In this document: positions 15,585-24,159 of the stretch, one piece after another
How positions within the stretch are numbered: position 1 is the first letter of the stretch
Layout of the letters: every line of letters starts with the position of its first letter
From: an uncultured bacterium
GTDB lineage: Bacteria > Cloacimonadota > Cloacimonadia > Cloacimonadales > Cloacimonadaceae
NCBI GenBank assembly: GCA_938009275.1
Contig: CALLHY010000050.1
Span: forward strand, 1-28,172
Direction of reading: 5' to 3'
DNA: 28,172 bases
Notes under the pieces: model-generated
The model's database searches: none
What the model was told of the DNA's origin: nothing
Seen by the model: the letters and a program-made list of their open reading frames with translations, nothing else
Translations under genes and position numbers: made by a program

Positions 15585-16874
15585 TTATTTACCGGCTACG
15601 CTAACCCCATCACAGAGGATGGAGGGAAGTTTGCGCGAGCCGGTGTTATGGCATTTGTTCTCTATTTCCGCCACATTCATCAGGGTTTCATAGGCGTTGC
15701 CGGAGAGCATGGTATCTTTCACTCTGCCTTTTATAACGCCATTTTCGATATAGAATCCGCTGGATACGCCCACTGAGTATTCGCCGTTCAGTATGTTACC
15801 GGAGTGTGCTCCCATCAGGCCTTGCACTATAATGCCTTTGTCGATGCCGGCTATCATCTCTTTCAGGCTTCTATTGCCAGTGCCCATGCAGATATTAAAC
15901 GCCTGTGCGCTGGGATTTGCCTCTATTGCTCCCCTGAATCCATTGCCGGTGGGCTCCAGATTTAGTTTTTGGGCATAGTTCAGGTCGGTGGGGATGGCTT
16001 TAAATATCCCGTTTTCTATGTAGTGGAACTTCTTAGTTAAGCTTCCTTCGCCATCAAAAGCAGCCTGAGAGCTTAGTTCGGGATCGAAGGGGTCTTGCCA
16101 CAGGCTAATCTTGGGTGATACTATCTGCTCGCCAATCCGGTTTAGCAAAGGGGAAACCTTATTATAGAAACTGGATGGATGAGCGGCAGTGAAGAAGCGG
16201 GATAACAACGCCGAATGGCTGGATTCCGCAAAGATAACGGGCATCTTACCAGTAGCGGGAACAATCTGATTCTGGCTGATCAGGTACAGCTCTATCATTT
16301 CGTCCAGCTCGGCTTTGTCCAGTTCCACATGGCTTTTTCCTACGCGGAACTTATGCAGCCCCGAGCCTGTTCCGGGGAATACCACCATGGCATAAACGTA
16401 GTAGTCCGAGCTTTTTTCTTCCAGCATAGTGCCGGCGCTGTTCATCAGTCCGTCTTCCGATACCGAGTATCCACAGCCTATATTAACCTGTGCACCTGTT
16501 TTGCTGCGGATGTATTCTATTATCCTCTTGCCTTCTGCCACGAGGTCTTTCTTGCTTAGCTTCTCGATGTCGGGATTGTAGCTGTTTACCTTGGGGGGAT
16601 TAACGGTTAATGGCAGTTGGAAGCTTACTTCCATGCCTTCTTTGGCACTTAACAGGGCTTGTTTTACCAGGGCTTCACTATCCAGCAGGTTGCGGGTGTG
16701 AGCCAGACCAATTCTGCCGTCTTTTATCACCCTAAGGGCAATGCCGGAGGTTAGGGAAGTGTCTGCCTTTTCAAGCTTTCCATCGGTGAAGCCGATGCCA
16801 TCGCTGGAATCGCTGGAGTAATATACCTCAGCTTGATCTGCGGCCTGGCTGGCGAGTTTTAACAGCTTTTCCAT
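15585..16874 (-). CDS. pmbA: TldE/PmbA subunit of the TldD-TldE protease
   Basis: TldE is the non-catalytic partner that forms a heterodimer with TldD and helps cleave unfolded peptides, including modified peptides and antitoxins in Escherichia coli. The 429-residue product has the typical N-terminal domain (about 1-100, YYSSDSSDGIGFTDGKLEKA, ALRVIKDGRIGLAHT) and C-terminal beta-rich domain with GEYSVGVSSGFYIENGVIKG near the end. It lacks the HExxxH zinc motif, as expected for the E subunit. The start overlaps the tldD stop (TAATG) and GGGAGG lies six bases before its ATG, inside the end of tldD, so the subunits are translationally coupled. Confidence 0.93.
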   Translation of the reverse strand: MEKLLKLASQAADQAEVYYSSDSSDGIGFTDGKLEKADTSLTSGIALRVIKDGRIGLAHTRNLLDSEALVKQALLSAKEGMEVSFQLPLTVNPPKVNSYNPDIEKLSKKDLVAEGKRIIEYIRSKTGAQVNIGCGYSVSEDGLMNSAGTMLEEKSSDYYVYAMVVFPGTGSGLHKFRVGKSHVELDKAELDEMIELYLISQNQIVPATGKMPVIFAESSHSALLSRFFTAAHPSSFYNKVSPLLNRIGEQIVSPKISLWQDPFDPELSSQAAFDGEGSLTKKFHYIENGIFKAIPTDLNYAQKLNLEPTGNGFRGAIEANPSAQAFNICMGTGNRSLKEMIAGIDKGIIVQGLMGAHSGNILNGEYSVGVSSGFYIENGVIKGRVKDTMLSGNAYETLMNVAEIENKCHNTGSRKLPSILCDGVSVAGK

Positions 16875-18238
16875 TATTTACCTCCCACGGTTAAATTGCT
16901 GAACAGCACGTGCGGTCCTCCCAGGCAGGAGCGGATATTGGTTTGACCTTTGCCACAGCCGCCTGCTTCGTCCAGCACGAAGTCGTTGCCGATCATCTCC
17001 ACAGTTTTAAGGGTGCTGTATAGGTTGCCAACGATGTTAATATCGCGAATCATGCCAGCAAGTTTGCCGTTTTTAACTATGTAGCCATAGTTTGCACCAA
17101 AAGTGAAGTTCTCACCGCTGGTTTGACCACCCATGGCATCACAGATATACAGGCCGTCGCCCAAAGCTGCAAGTAGCTCTTCAAAGCTGTTGTTTCCCGG
17201 CTGGATGAAGATGTTGCCCATGCGCACTATGGGATCGTAACGGAAGTCCTCGGCAATGGCATGGCCGCTAATCGGCTCACCCATTTCGGCGGCGGTGAAG
17301 CGGTCGTGCAGCCTTCCGGTAAGCACGCCACCCGTCATTAGATTAACTCTGCGCACTGCCACGCCTTCGTCATCATACTGGTAATAACCAAGCTGATCTG
17401 CCATGGTGGCATCGTCTATTATGTTCAGGATATCGGTGCCCATTTTGGTGCCAATCTTCATCTTTTCACGCAGGGCAGGCAGATCGCGCACGATGTCCGC
17501 TTCCGAAAAATGCCCGAAAGCTTCGTGGGTAAATACACCCGCAATGCCGGGATTAAGGATCATCCTGTAGGTTCCTGCCGTCACCGGTTCGGCATTCAGC
17601 AGGTCTGCGGCTATCTTGGCGCGCGCCACTGCTTCATCTTCACGGTTGCGCACTTTCTGAAATCCGTTGCTGCCGCCAAAGGCCATGCGCACAGTTTGCG
17701 TTAATGCACCTTCCTGGCTCACCACACCGGCACCAAGCTTGGTGGTAACCAGCTCTTCGTTTATCTCGCTGCCTTCGCTGTTGATGAAGAACTTGTTGCG
17801 ATAAACATCGTAGTAGTGCATGTCCACATTGGCAATCTTGGGCTGGGCGAAGAGCAAATCTGAATAGTGGCGCACTATAGCTATCTTTTCTGACAGGCTT
17901 ATCTGGCGCGGGTCTTCTACCAGCCTGGCTTTTATGGCGGCTTTTACCACCGGTGCCGGAGCTGGACGCTTGGGCTCGCTAAGGTTGGCAGCCAGAACTT
18001 CGGCGTTCTCTATGGCACGCTTTATTGCCATGTCTGCTTGCTCAGGTTTGGTGAAGCTCACTTTGGAAAGCCCACCGTTTTTTAACACACGTAATACATA
18101 ACCATCGCCAAGATTAGATCCGCAACTGCGAATCTCTTTCTTGCTCATTACAATTTGTTCGACCCGCTTGGTTTCGTAGCGGAGATCAAAGTAATCCGCA
18201 TCGATCTTGCCGGCCATTTGTTTCAGCTTGTCGATCAT
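16874..18238 (-). CDS. tldD: TldD zinc metalloprotease subunit
   Basis: Catalytic subunit of the TldD-TldE cytosolic protease, which threads and degrades short or unfolded peptides. The 454-residue protein carries the zinc motif HEAFGH (238-243; His238, Glu239, His242-243 region), preceded by GIAGVFT. Cys428 in GGCGKGQ is the likely third zinc ligand by analogy with the E. coli enzyme. GGQTSGENFTFGANYGYIV (370-388) and the C-terminal GGPHVLFSNLTVGGK are typical. AAGGAG lies five bases before the ATG. It is the first gene of a two-gene operon with tldE, ending in the terminator at 15519-15563. Confidence 0.95.
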   Translation of the reverse strand: MIDKLKQMAGKIDADYFDLRYETKRVEQIVMSKKEIRSCGSNLGDGYVLRVLKNGGLSKVSFTKPEQADMAIKRAIENAEVLAANLSEPKRPAPAPVVKAAIKARLVEDPRQISLSEKIAIVRHYSDLLFAQPKIANVDMHYYDVYRNKFFINSEGSEINEELVTTKLGAGVVSQEGALTQTVRMAFGGSNGFQKVRNREDEAVARAKIAADLLNAEPVTAGTYRMILNPGIAGVFTHEAFGHFSEADIVRDLPALREKMKIGTKMGTDILNIIDDATMADQLGYYQYDDEGVAVRRVNLMTGGVLTGRLHDRFTAAEMGEPISGHAIAEDFRYDPIVRMGNIFIQPGNNSFEELLAALGDGLYICDAMGGQTSGENFTFGANYGYIVKNGKLAGMIRDINIVGNLYSTLKTVEMIGNDFVLDEAGGCGKGQTNIRSCLGGPHVLFSNLTVGGK

Positions 18239-18289
18239 ATTAACTCCTTTTCCATGAGTTTATTGCTTTTGATATTGTTAAGGATTGCA

Positions 18290-18775
18290 TTACCACACGC
18301 ATGCTTCATCTTTGGGTGGTAAGCACACACCTTTTCCATAAAAACCATGCATAAGATACTGCGCCTGTTCGGTTAACAAATAGGGATAACCATCGCGGAG
18401 CGATAGCTGACCGTATTTTGGTATGCGAATGTTGTTAATCAAGCCTTCAAAAAGCTGTTGTTTAGTGTCTTCAGGTAGAATCTTCAAGATGTTATCGCCC
18501 CAATTTCGATAGGCCTTAGTGCCCAATTCGGTAAGCTTAACAGAAGTATTGGGTTTATTTCCCTTAAAGCTCTTTTTGATGCTTATATAACCCGCCTGAG
18601 CGAGTTTATTCAGGTGAGTAGTTATGTTGCCCGAGGTTAGCTCGGTATAGTCCATCAGTGCAGTGTAATCCATGTTCTTGTTTCGAGAAAGCAGATATAC
18701 AATCTTCAATCTGGCAGGATTATGAATAGCGGCATCAATCTCAGAGATGGTATTAAGTGCGTTCATCTGATTCAT
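18290..18775 (-). CDS. Winged-helix transcriptional regulator (MarR/ArsR-like)
   Basis: A 161-residue protein with a single winged-helix domain (about 12-90). IHNPARLKIVYLLSRNK begins the domain, LTSGNITTHLNKLAQAGYI (46-64) is the recognition helix region, and a basic wing (KKSFKGNKP) follows. This layout is that of small regulators related to HTH_34/ArsR-MarR groups. The C-terminal ~65 residues do not match a sensor domain I know; two cysteines near the end (CLPPKDEAC) could bind metal, which is speculation. Start supported by GGAAG upstream on the minus strand. It is divergent from the AraC-like gene and shares a palindrome-rich spacer with it; an ACTTTG inverted repeat just upstream may be its own operator. 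Confidence 0.85.
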   Translation of the reverse strand: MNQMNALNTISEIDAAIHNPARLKIVYLLSRNKNMDYTALMDYTELTSGNITTHLNKLAQAGYISIKKSFKGNKPNTSVKLTELGTKAYRNWGDNILKILPEDTKQQLFEGLINNIRIPKYGQLSLRDGYPYLLTEQAQYLMHGFYGKGVCLPPKDEACVW

Positions 18776-18832
18776 TGTTCTATCTTCCTTTCCCCGTTAA
18801 TCAGGGTTTTGGCAATGTGTTATCTATAAAGT

Positions 18833-18849
18833 ACTTTGTTTTTCAAAGT
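18833..18849. promoter_or_regulatory. Inverted repeat, possible operator of the winged-helix regulator
   Basis: ACTTTG-TTTTT-CAAAGT lies about 60 bases upstream of the regulator's start codon, near a minus-strand TTGACA (18858-18863). No -10 hexamer at normal spacing is evident, so the promoter is uncertain; the symmetric site fits an autoregulatory operator. Confidence 0.35.
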
Positions 18850-18949
18850 GTTTTGTTTGTCAAGTTATTTCTTCAGCATGCCGATGCCTGAGTTAGATAA
18901 ACAAGAACATTGAATAATCTGGAACGCCGAATTTATTCAGCTGTAATTA

Positions 18950-19025
18950 CCAGATTTATCTGGTGAGCATAAAACGAAGTATACCAATAAGTGATTTGTT
19001 TAACCTTAATGCCTGATAAATCTGG
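18950..19025. promoter_or_regulatory. Pair of ATCTGG palindromes, possible operators
   Basis: CCAGATTTATCTGG (18950-18963) is a palindrome with 6-base arms, and CCTGATAAATCTGG (19012-19025) is nearly its complement with one arm altered. Both are followed by TGA. They lie 62 bases apart, about six helical turns. A further half-site ATCTGG is at 18917-18922. The set may bind one of the two flanking regulators. Confidence 0.4.
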
Positions 19026-19162
19026 TGATCCATTTATGTGCAATGGTCTTTAAACAATTCGATAGAAGTTGAATAGCGGATAACAGCAAAATGATATACA
19101 GCAGCGATACAGAAAAGCTCTGCAACGGTGTATAATCCAATCCACTGCTTATTTTAGTGCTT

Positions 19163-19231
19163 CTTCCTTGCTGCTTCCTTGAAGCTATCCTGTGTAAAAT
19201 ACAGGATAGCTTCAAGGAAGCAGCAAGGAAG
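19163..19231. repeat. Perfect 31-bp-arm inverted repeat (hairpin)
   Basis: The arms at 19163-19193 and 19201-19231 are exactly complementary over 31 bases, with a 7-base loop GTAAAAT. Each arm holds two direct copies of CTTCCTTG (or its complement) 11 bases apart. A weaker outer stem of five pairs (19151-19155 with 19237-19241) may extend it. It has no T-run and is not a standard terminator. It lies 116 bases before the AraC-like start codon. Confidence 0.95.
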
Positions 19232-19331
19232 TCCCCAAAATCATGGCATCAAAATGAAGGTATTGCAGAAAAATTACACTTTCTTCTTGACACTCTGGAT
19301 AAAGCAGGTTATAGCAAAACTTATCAAAAGC

Positions 19332-19338
19332 GAGAGGA
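19332..19338 (+). promoter_or_regulatory. Ribosome binding site that fixes the AraC-like start
   Basis: GAGAGGA lies eight bases before ATG 19347. The frame is open further upstream to a TTG at 19179, but that would start inside the hairpin and add 56 residues unlike the family. Confidence 0.75.
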
Positions 19339-19346
19339 CAAAGCAA

Positions 19347-20210
19347 ATGGATAGCAGCTACTACATTCAAAAAGCGTTGGACTATATTGAAGCACATCTA
19401 AAGGGGAAGCTAAGTTTGGATGAAGTTGCCGATTGTGCAAATTACTCCATGTGGCATTTTCACCGGATGTTTTTTGCCTTAACCGGTATCACGGTTGGGG
19501 AGTATATACGCCGGCGCAGAATGTCTGAAGCATCGAGGGAACTGGTTTTTAGCACCAAGAGTATAAAGCTGATCGCCGCGGAGTATCAGTTTGGCTCACA
19601 GGAAGCTTTTAGCCGTGCCTTCAAGAGCTGTTGCGGTATAACTCCGGGGAGTGTGCGCAAAAAGGAAGCGCCTCTCTTGAACTTCCCGGCTATCCGCTTG
19701 CAAAAGAGAACCTCAAGAAAAGGAGAGATTATGCTAAGCCCTAAGTTTGTAAACAAAGCCGCCTTCAAGGTTATCGGTATGAGCTGTAGAACCACCATGC
19801 AAGAAAATACTATCCCCAAGCTGTGGGATGAATTTAACAGTCGCTGCCACGAAATGAAGAACACTGTGGTGCCAAATACCTGTATGGGATTGTGTATGTC
19901 TGAGCCGAACGTGGAAATGACAGAAAATACGCCCTTTATTTACCTTGCCGGAGTGGAAGTAAGCAGCACAGACTATATCCCCGAAGGTATGGAGGTAAAG
20001 GAGATGCCAGCATCGGATTATGCCGTGTTCGAACATCATGGCAGCCTTGACACCCTGGGAGCAACTTATGATGCTATTTATAACGGCTGGATGCCAGAAG
20101 CTGAATATGTTCAGGACAAGGATTATGACTTCGAAGTGTATGACGAGAGATTCAAGTTTGGACAGCCCGATTCGATAATGGAGATATGGATTCCGGTAAA
20201 AGCTAAGTAA
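19347..20210 (+). CDS. AraC-family regulator with GyrI-like effector-binding domain
   Basis: A 287-residue regulator. The N-terminal AraC DNA-binding domain has two helix-turn-helix units: LSLDEVADCANYSMWHFHRMF (about 22-42) and SIKLIAAEYQFGSQEAFSRAF (about 72-92), followed by GITPGSVRK. The C-terminal half (about 131-285, from LSPKFVNKAAFKVIGMSC) is a GyrI-like/BmrR-type ligand-binding domain, ending MEIWIPVKAK. Such fused proteins (Rob-like) sense small, often hydrophobic, molecules and activate transport or detoxification genes. The targets are not in the window. The next gene (pyruvate:ferredoxin oxidoreductase) follows after a hairpin and 252 bases, so it may be separate. Confidence 0.92.
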   Translation: MDSSYYIQKALDYIEAHLKGKLSLDEVADCANYSMWHFHRMFFALTGITVGEYIRRRRMSEASRELVFSTKSIKLIAAEYQFGSQEAFSRAFKSCCGITPGSVRKKEAPLLNFPAIRLQKRTSRKGEIMLSPKFVNKAAFKVIGMSCRTTMQENTIPKLWDEFNSRCHEMKNTVVPNTCMGLCMSEPNVEMTENTPFIYLAGVEVSSTDYIPEGMEVKEMPASDYAVFEHHGSLDTLGATYDAIYNGWMPEAEYVQDKDYDFEVYDERFKFGQPDSIMEIWIPVKAK

Positions 20211-20234
20211 AGCAAAACATCCACTTATAGTAGA

Positions 20235-20264
20235 AAAGCGCAGCACGTTATTGTGTTGCGCTTT
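20235..20264 (+). terminator. Terminator-like hairpin after the AraC-like gene
   Basis: A 12-bp stem (arms 20235-20246 and 20253-20264, one G-U pair, loop GTTATT) lies 24 bases past the stop. The tail is CTTTACTTAT, with only short T runs, so termination may be partial or need Rho. The G-U pair favours the plus-strand transcript. Confidence 0.55.
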
Positions 20265-20383
20265 ACTTATAGCACTCGATTCTGCTAAGCGGTTTATAGC
20301 TGCTAACCTGCTGTAAGTTGTCTTATGTTACTGGCTCCATGAGGCATTGGTATTGGTTGCGAGGGCGGGTAAGGATTATTTGG

Positions 20384-20389
20384 TTGACA
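20384..20389 (+). promoter_or_regulatory. -35-like TTGACA upstream of nifJ
   Basis: A perfect TTGACA lies 73 bases before the nifJ start, but no good -10 hexamer follows at 16-18 bases. A TATAAT at 20441-20446 is too close to the ribosome site AAGGAG (20449-20454) to serve this gene as a -10. The promoter position is therefore uncertain. Confidence 0.3.
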
Positions 20390-20462
20390 TAAACTGCGTA
20401 TCAATTCTTTGTGACAAAAAAGTTGGTTTCTTTAACAAGATATAATATAAGGAGTTACCCAA

Positions 20463-23400
20463 ATGGCAAAATTTAAAAAAGCCACCATGGACGGCAACAC
20501 TGCTGCTGCTCATGTTGCCTATGCCTTCGCCGAAGTGGCAGCGATATATCCAATCACGCCATCTTCCACAATGGGTGAGCTTTCCGACGCCTGGGCATCG
20601 GAAGGACGCAAGAACATTAATGGCACCACGGTTGATGTAATCGAGATGCAATCTGAAGCCGGTGCTGCCGGTGCCGTTCACGGCTCGCTTTCCGCGGGCG
20701 CACTTACCACCACCTTCACCGCCTCACAGGGTCTTATGCTGATGTTGCCCAACATGCACAAGATTGCCGGTGAGATGCTTCCCACAGTTTTCTACGTAAC
20801 TGCCCGTTCGTTGGCAGCCCAATCCCTTTCCATTTTTGGCGATCACAGCGATGTGATGAGCGCGCGTAACACAGGCTTTGCTCTTATCGCCTGCAACAGC
20901 GTTCAGGAAGTGATGGACCTCGGTTTAGTAGCTCAGCTTGCCACCATGAAAACATCTATCCCCTTCCTGGTATTTTTCGATGGTTTCCGCACCAGTCACG
21001 AGCTGCAAAAGATAGAAGTGATAGACTATGAAACCATGGCAGAGCTTGATGATGGCGAACTTATCGAAGCTTTCCGCCAGCGTGCATTAACCCCGGATAA
21101 TCCCCGCATCAAGGTTGGCCAGCAGGCTCCTGATGTATATTTCCAGGGACGCGAAACCAGCAATCTGCATTACCAGAAGGCACCTGGCATCATAGCCGAA
21201 ACCATGAAACAGGTTGCCGAAAAGATCGGCCGCAGCTACAAGCTGTTTGACTATGTTGGCCATCCCGAAGCCGAAAGCGTTATCGTTGCCATGGGCAGCG
21301 GTTGCGAAACCATAGAAGAGACCATCGAATACCTGAATAAAGAACGCGGTATGAAGCTGGGCATGGTTAAAGTCCGTGTATATCGTCCATTCGATACAGA
21401 AGCCTTCCGCGCTTCACTGCCCAAGAGCGTGAAGAACATTGCCGTGTTAGACAGAACCAAAGAACCGGGCTCCATCGGCGAACCTCTTTATTTAGACGTG
21501 GTATCGGCACTAAAAGATATCTGCGGTTTGAACATCATTGGCGGCCGCTATGGTCTTTCCAGCAAAGAATTTACCCCCTCTATGGTGCTTGCCGTCTATA
21601 AGCACGTGGCAAACAATGGCTTCCACGGCTTCACAGTTGGCATCGAGGACGATGTGTCCCATCTTTCTCTAAAGGTGGATGAAATCATCAGCACTCTTCC
21701 TGCCGGAACCTTTAGCTGCAAGTTCTGGGGTCTTGGCTCCGACGGAACAGTTGGTGCCAACAAGAACAGCATCAAGATTATTGGTGACCACACAGACTTG
21801 TATGTGCAGGGCTATTTCCAATACGACAGCAAGAAAAGCGGCGGCATCACCCGCAGCCATCTGCGCTTTGGCAAAACCCCCATTCATAGCCAGTATCTGG
21901 TTACCCGTGAGGATTTTGTTGCCTGCCACAACCAGGCATTTATCGGCAGATTCGACATCCTTGGCGGCATAAAAGACAACGGCGTGTTCCTGCTAAACTC
22001 AAATTGGGAAACCTCTGAAGCATTCGACAAGCTTACCTGCGCCATGCAGCAAACCATTATCGACCGCAAGATAAAGTTCTATAACATCGACGGCCTCAAG
22101 ATTGCCGAGGAAGTGGGATTGGGCGGACGCGTAAACACAGTTATGCAAACCGCATTCTTCCTCATTTCCGGTGTGTTAGACCGCGAAGAAGCCATCCAGC
22201 TTATCAAAGAATCCATCAAGAAAACCTACGGCCGCAAGGGTCAGGAAGTGGTGGATATGAACTTGAAAGCTGTGGACAGGGTTAATGAAGCTCTGGTGCA
22301 GATTGATGTACCCACCATGCTTCCTGCCTGCAATACCCCCAATAAGAAGCTGGTTCCAGATGGCATGAACGATTTTACTAACAACGTAATAGAACCCATC
22401 ATGCGCGAAATGGGTGACCAGATAAAAGTAAGCCAGATGCCTCTGGATGGTTTTGTAGAAACCGGCACTGCCAAACTGGAAAAACGCAGCGTTGCCGCAA
22501 CTGTGCCTCATTGGATTGCCGAAAATTGCATTCAGTGTAACCAATGCTCCTTTGTATGCCCCCATGCTGCCATCCGCGCCAAACTGGTAAAGGATGAAGA
22601 CTTAAGCGGCAAACCCGCCAGCTTCAATACCCTTAAAGCCATGGGTGCAGAAGGCTATCAATACAAAATTCAGGTGTATATAGACGATTGCCAGAGCTGC
22701 CGCGTTTGCGTGAACGAATGCCCCAAAGCCGCCTTGGTAATGAAGCCGATAGAAGAAGAGCGCGCCAATGGCGAACAGGCTAATTATGAATACTTCGACG
22801 CTCTGCCAAACGACGTGCTTGCCAACTTTAAAGAAGGCACAGTGAAGGGTAGCCAGTTCAAGCAGCCGCTCCTCGAGTTCTCAGGTGCCTGCGCAGGTTG
22901 CGGTGAAACCCCATACATAAAGCTCTTAACCCAGCTTTTTGGCGACCGCATGATAATAGCCAACGCCACAGGCTGTTCCAGCATCTGGGGCGGAACCTTC
23001 CCAACTATTCCTTATTGCAAGAACAAAGACGGCAAGGGTCCTGCATGGGCAAACAGCCTCTTTGAAGATAACGCCGAATACGGCTATGGCATGCGTCTTG
23101 CCATCCGCTCGCACCGCAAGCTCCTGAAGCTTGCCCTGCAACACCTGATGGATAAGAATATCGATGCCGCCCTAAAGGAAACCATCGGTGCCCGTCTGGA
23201 GGCCTGGGATGCCGTTGACGCACCAGCCAAAGAAAATGCAGCCAAACTGAAAGCTATGCTCCCCAAAGCCATGGAAACTGCCTGCGAAGGTTGCGCCAAG
23301 CTGATGCGCCGCGCCATTGAACTGCAGGATTACCTTATCGAAAAGTCTATCTGGGCTCTCGGTGGAGACGGCTGGGCTTATGACATCGGCTACGGCGGCT

Positions 23401-23978
23401 TGGATCACGTGATGGCAAGTAACCACAACATAAACGTGTTTGTGCTTGATACCGAGGTCTATTCCAATACCGGCGGTCAGGCCAGTAAATCTACTCCCAT
23501 GGGCTCCATTGCCCGCTTTGCTGAAGCAGGTAAGAACACCAGTAAGAAAGACCTGGGTATGATGATGATGAGCTATGGCTATGTATATGTAGCCTCTATT
23601 GCCATGGGTGCCAACAAAAATCAGGCAATGCAAGCCATTCAGGAAGCGGAAGCCTATCCCGGCCCCAGCATCATTATCGCCTACGCCCCTTGCATTAATC
23701 ATGGCATAGATATGAGTATGAGCCAGAAGCACGAGAAGCTTGCCGTTGATGCTGGTTACTGGCTGCTTTATCGCTATAATCCGCTTAATAAGCTTCAGGG
23801 CAAAAATCCCTTCACGCTGGATAGCAAAGAACCCACCCTTAGCGTGCAGGAATTCCTGGATGCCGAAAAGCGTTATTCCGGCCTGAAGAACATCTTCCCA
23901 GAGCGCGCCAAGCAGCTTAATGACTGCGCTGGCACTTTCTTTAAGGAAAGATACGAGGCCTACAAGAAACTAAGCTAA
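20463..23978 (+). CDS. nifJ: Pyruvate:ferredoxin (flavodoxin) oxidoreductase
   Basis: Oxidises pyruvate to acetyl-CoA and CO2 and reduces ferredoxin, a core step of anaerobic energy metabolism in the cytosol. The 1171-residue single-chain enzyme has the full homodimeric layout: domain I with YPITPSSTMGE (29-39), the central domains, a two-cluster ferredoxin domain (Cys689, 692, 695, 699 and Cys743, 746, 749, 753), the proximal cluster cysteines 810, 813, 838 and about 1077 (APCINHG), and the thiamine diphosphate motif GDGWAYDIGYGGLDH followed by NTGGQASKSTP. AAGGAG lies eight bases before the ATG. Codons favour C at the third position more than neighbouring genes, as expected for a highly expressed gene. 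A strong terminator follows directly. Confidence 0.98.
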   Translation: MAKFKKATMDGNTAAAHVAYAFAEVAAIYPITPSSTMGELSDAWASEGRKNINGTTVDVIEMQSEAGAAGAVHGSLSAGALTTTFTASQGLMLMLPNMHKIAGEMLPTVFYVTARSLAAQSLSIFGDHSDVMSARNTGFALIACNSVQEVMDLGLVAQLATMKTSIPFLVFFDGFRTSHELQKIEVIDYETMAELDDGELIEAFRQRALTPDNPRIKVGQQAPDVYFQGRETSNLHYQKAPGIIAETMKQVAEKIGRSYKLFDYVGHPEAESVIVAMGSGCETIEETIEYLNKERGMKLGMVKVRVYRPFDTEAFRASLPKSVKNIAVLDRTKEPGSIGEPLYLDVVSALKDICGLNIIGGRYGLSSKEFTPSMVLAVYKHVANNGFHGFTVGIEDDVSHLSLKVDEIISTLPAGTFSCKFWGLGSDGTVGANKNSIKIIGDHTDLYVQGYFQYDSKKSGGITRSHLRFGKTPIHSQYLVTREDFVACHNQAFIGRFDILGGIKDNGVFLLNSNWETSEAFDKLTCAMQQTIIDRKIKFYNIDGLKIAEEVGLGGRVNTVMQTAFFLISGVLDREEAIQLIKESIKKTYGRKGQEVVDMNLKAVDRVNEALVQIDVPTMLPACNTPNKKLVPDGMNDFTNNVIEPIMREMGDQIKVSQMPLDGFVETGTAKLEKRSVAATVPHWIAENCIQCNQCSFVCPHAAIRAKLVKDEDLSGKPASFNTLKAMGAEGYQYKIQVYIDDCQSCRVCVNECPKAALVMKPIEEERANGEQANYEYFDALPNDVLANFKEGTVKGSQFKQPLLEFSGACAGCGETPYIKLLTQLFGDRMIIANATGCSSIWGGTFPTIPYCKNKDGKGPAWANSLFEDNAEYGYGMRLAIRSHRKLLKLALQHLMDKNIDAALKETIGARLEAWDAVDAPAKENAAKLKAMLPKAMETACEGCAKLMRRAIELQDYLIEKSIWALGGDGWAYDIGYGGLDHVMASNHNINVFVLDTEVYSNTGGQASKSTPMGSIARFAEAGKNTSKKDLGMMMMSYGYVYVASIAMGANKNQAMQAIQEAEAYPGPSIIIAYAPCINHGIDMSMSQKHEKLAVDAGYWLLYRYNPLNKLQGKNPFTLDSKEPTLSVQEFLDAEKRYSGLKNIFPERAKQLNDCAGTFFKERYEAYKKLS

Positions 23979-23999
23979 AAAACAATAACACTTATAATA

Positions 24000-24036
24000 A
24001 GCAGTTGAAGTTACTTTAGCTTCAACTGCTTTTTTT
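24000..24036 (+). terminator. Rho-independent terminator of nifJ
   Basis: An 11-bp perfect stem (AGCAGTTGAAG / CTTCAACTGCT, arms 24000-24010 and 24020-24030) with a 9-base loop is followed by seven T residues, 21 bases after the nifJ stop. Confidence 0.95.
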
Positions 24037-24159
24037 GTTCAAGGAAGCTGATGCATAGCACGTGCTTGCCCTGCTTAGCTGATAAGAGTTATTACAAGTA
24101 TCCTGCTGCTATTGCTTAGCAAAGAGTATAAGAGTAATAGAACCAGAGAGGAAAAGAGA

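Larger units (their letters stand above)
18776..19346. other. Divergent regulatory spacer between two regulators
   Basis: The 571 bases contain no credible gene. They hold an inverted repeat ACTTTG-TTTTT-CAAAGT (18833-18849), a minus-strand TTGACA (18858-18863), palindromes at 18950-18963 and 19012-19025, and a large perfect hairpin (19163-19231). Both long open frames here begin inside that hairpin on opposite strands and so share the same first residues, a sign that they are artifacts. Confidence 0.65.

Noticed and set aside
15235..15693. 152-codon plus-strand frame crossing the radical SAM end and the terminator
   Set aside because: Out of frame with the radical SAM gene and runs through the minus-strand terminator into tldE.
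19179..19346. Upstream extension of the AraC-like gene to a TTG at 19179
   Set aside because: The start lies inside the perfect hairpin, and the opposite strand gives a frame with the same first residues; a good ribosome site points to ATG 19347.
19734..20246. 170-codon minus-strand frame
   Set aside because: Opposite the GyrI-like domain of the AraC-family gene; no ribosome site and no recognisable protein.
20441..20446. TATAAT as -10 of the oxidoreductase promoter
   Set aside because: It sits directly against the ribosome site, leaving no room for a leader, and lacks a -35 at normal spacing.
23172..23732. 186-codon minus-strand frame
   Set aside because: Opposite the thiamine diphosphate domain of the oxidoreductase; a shadow caused by codon bias in that gene.
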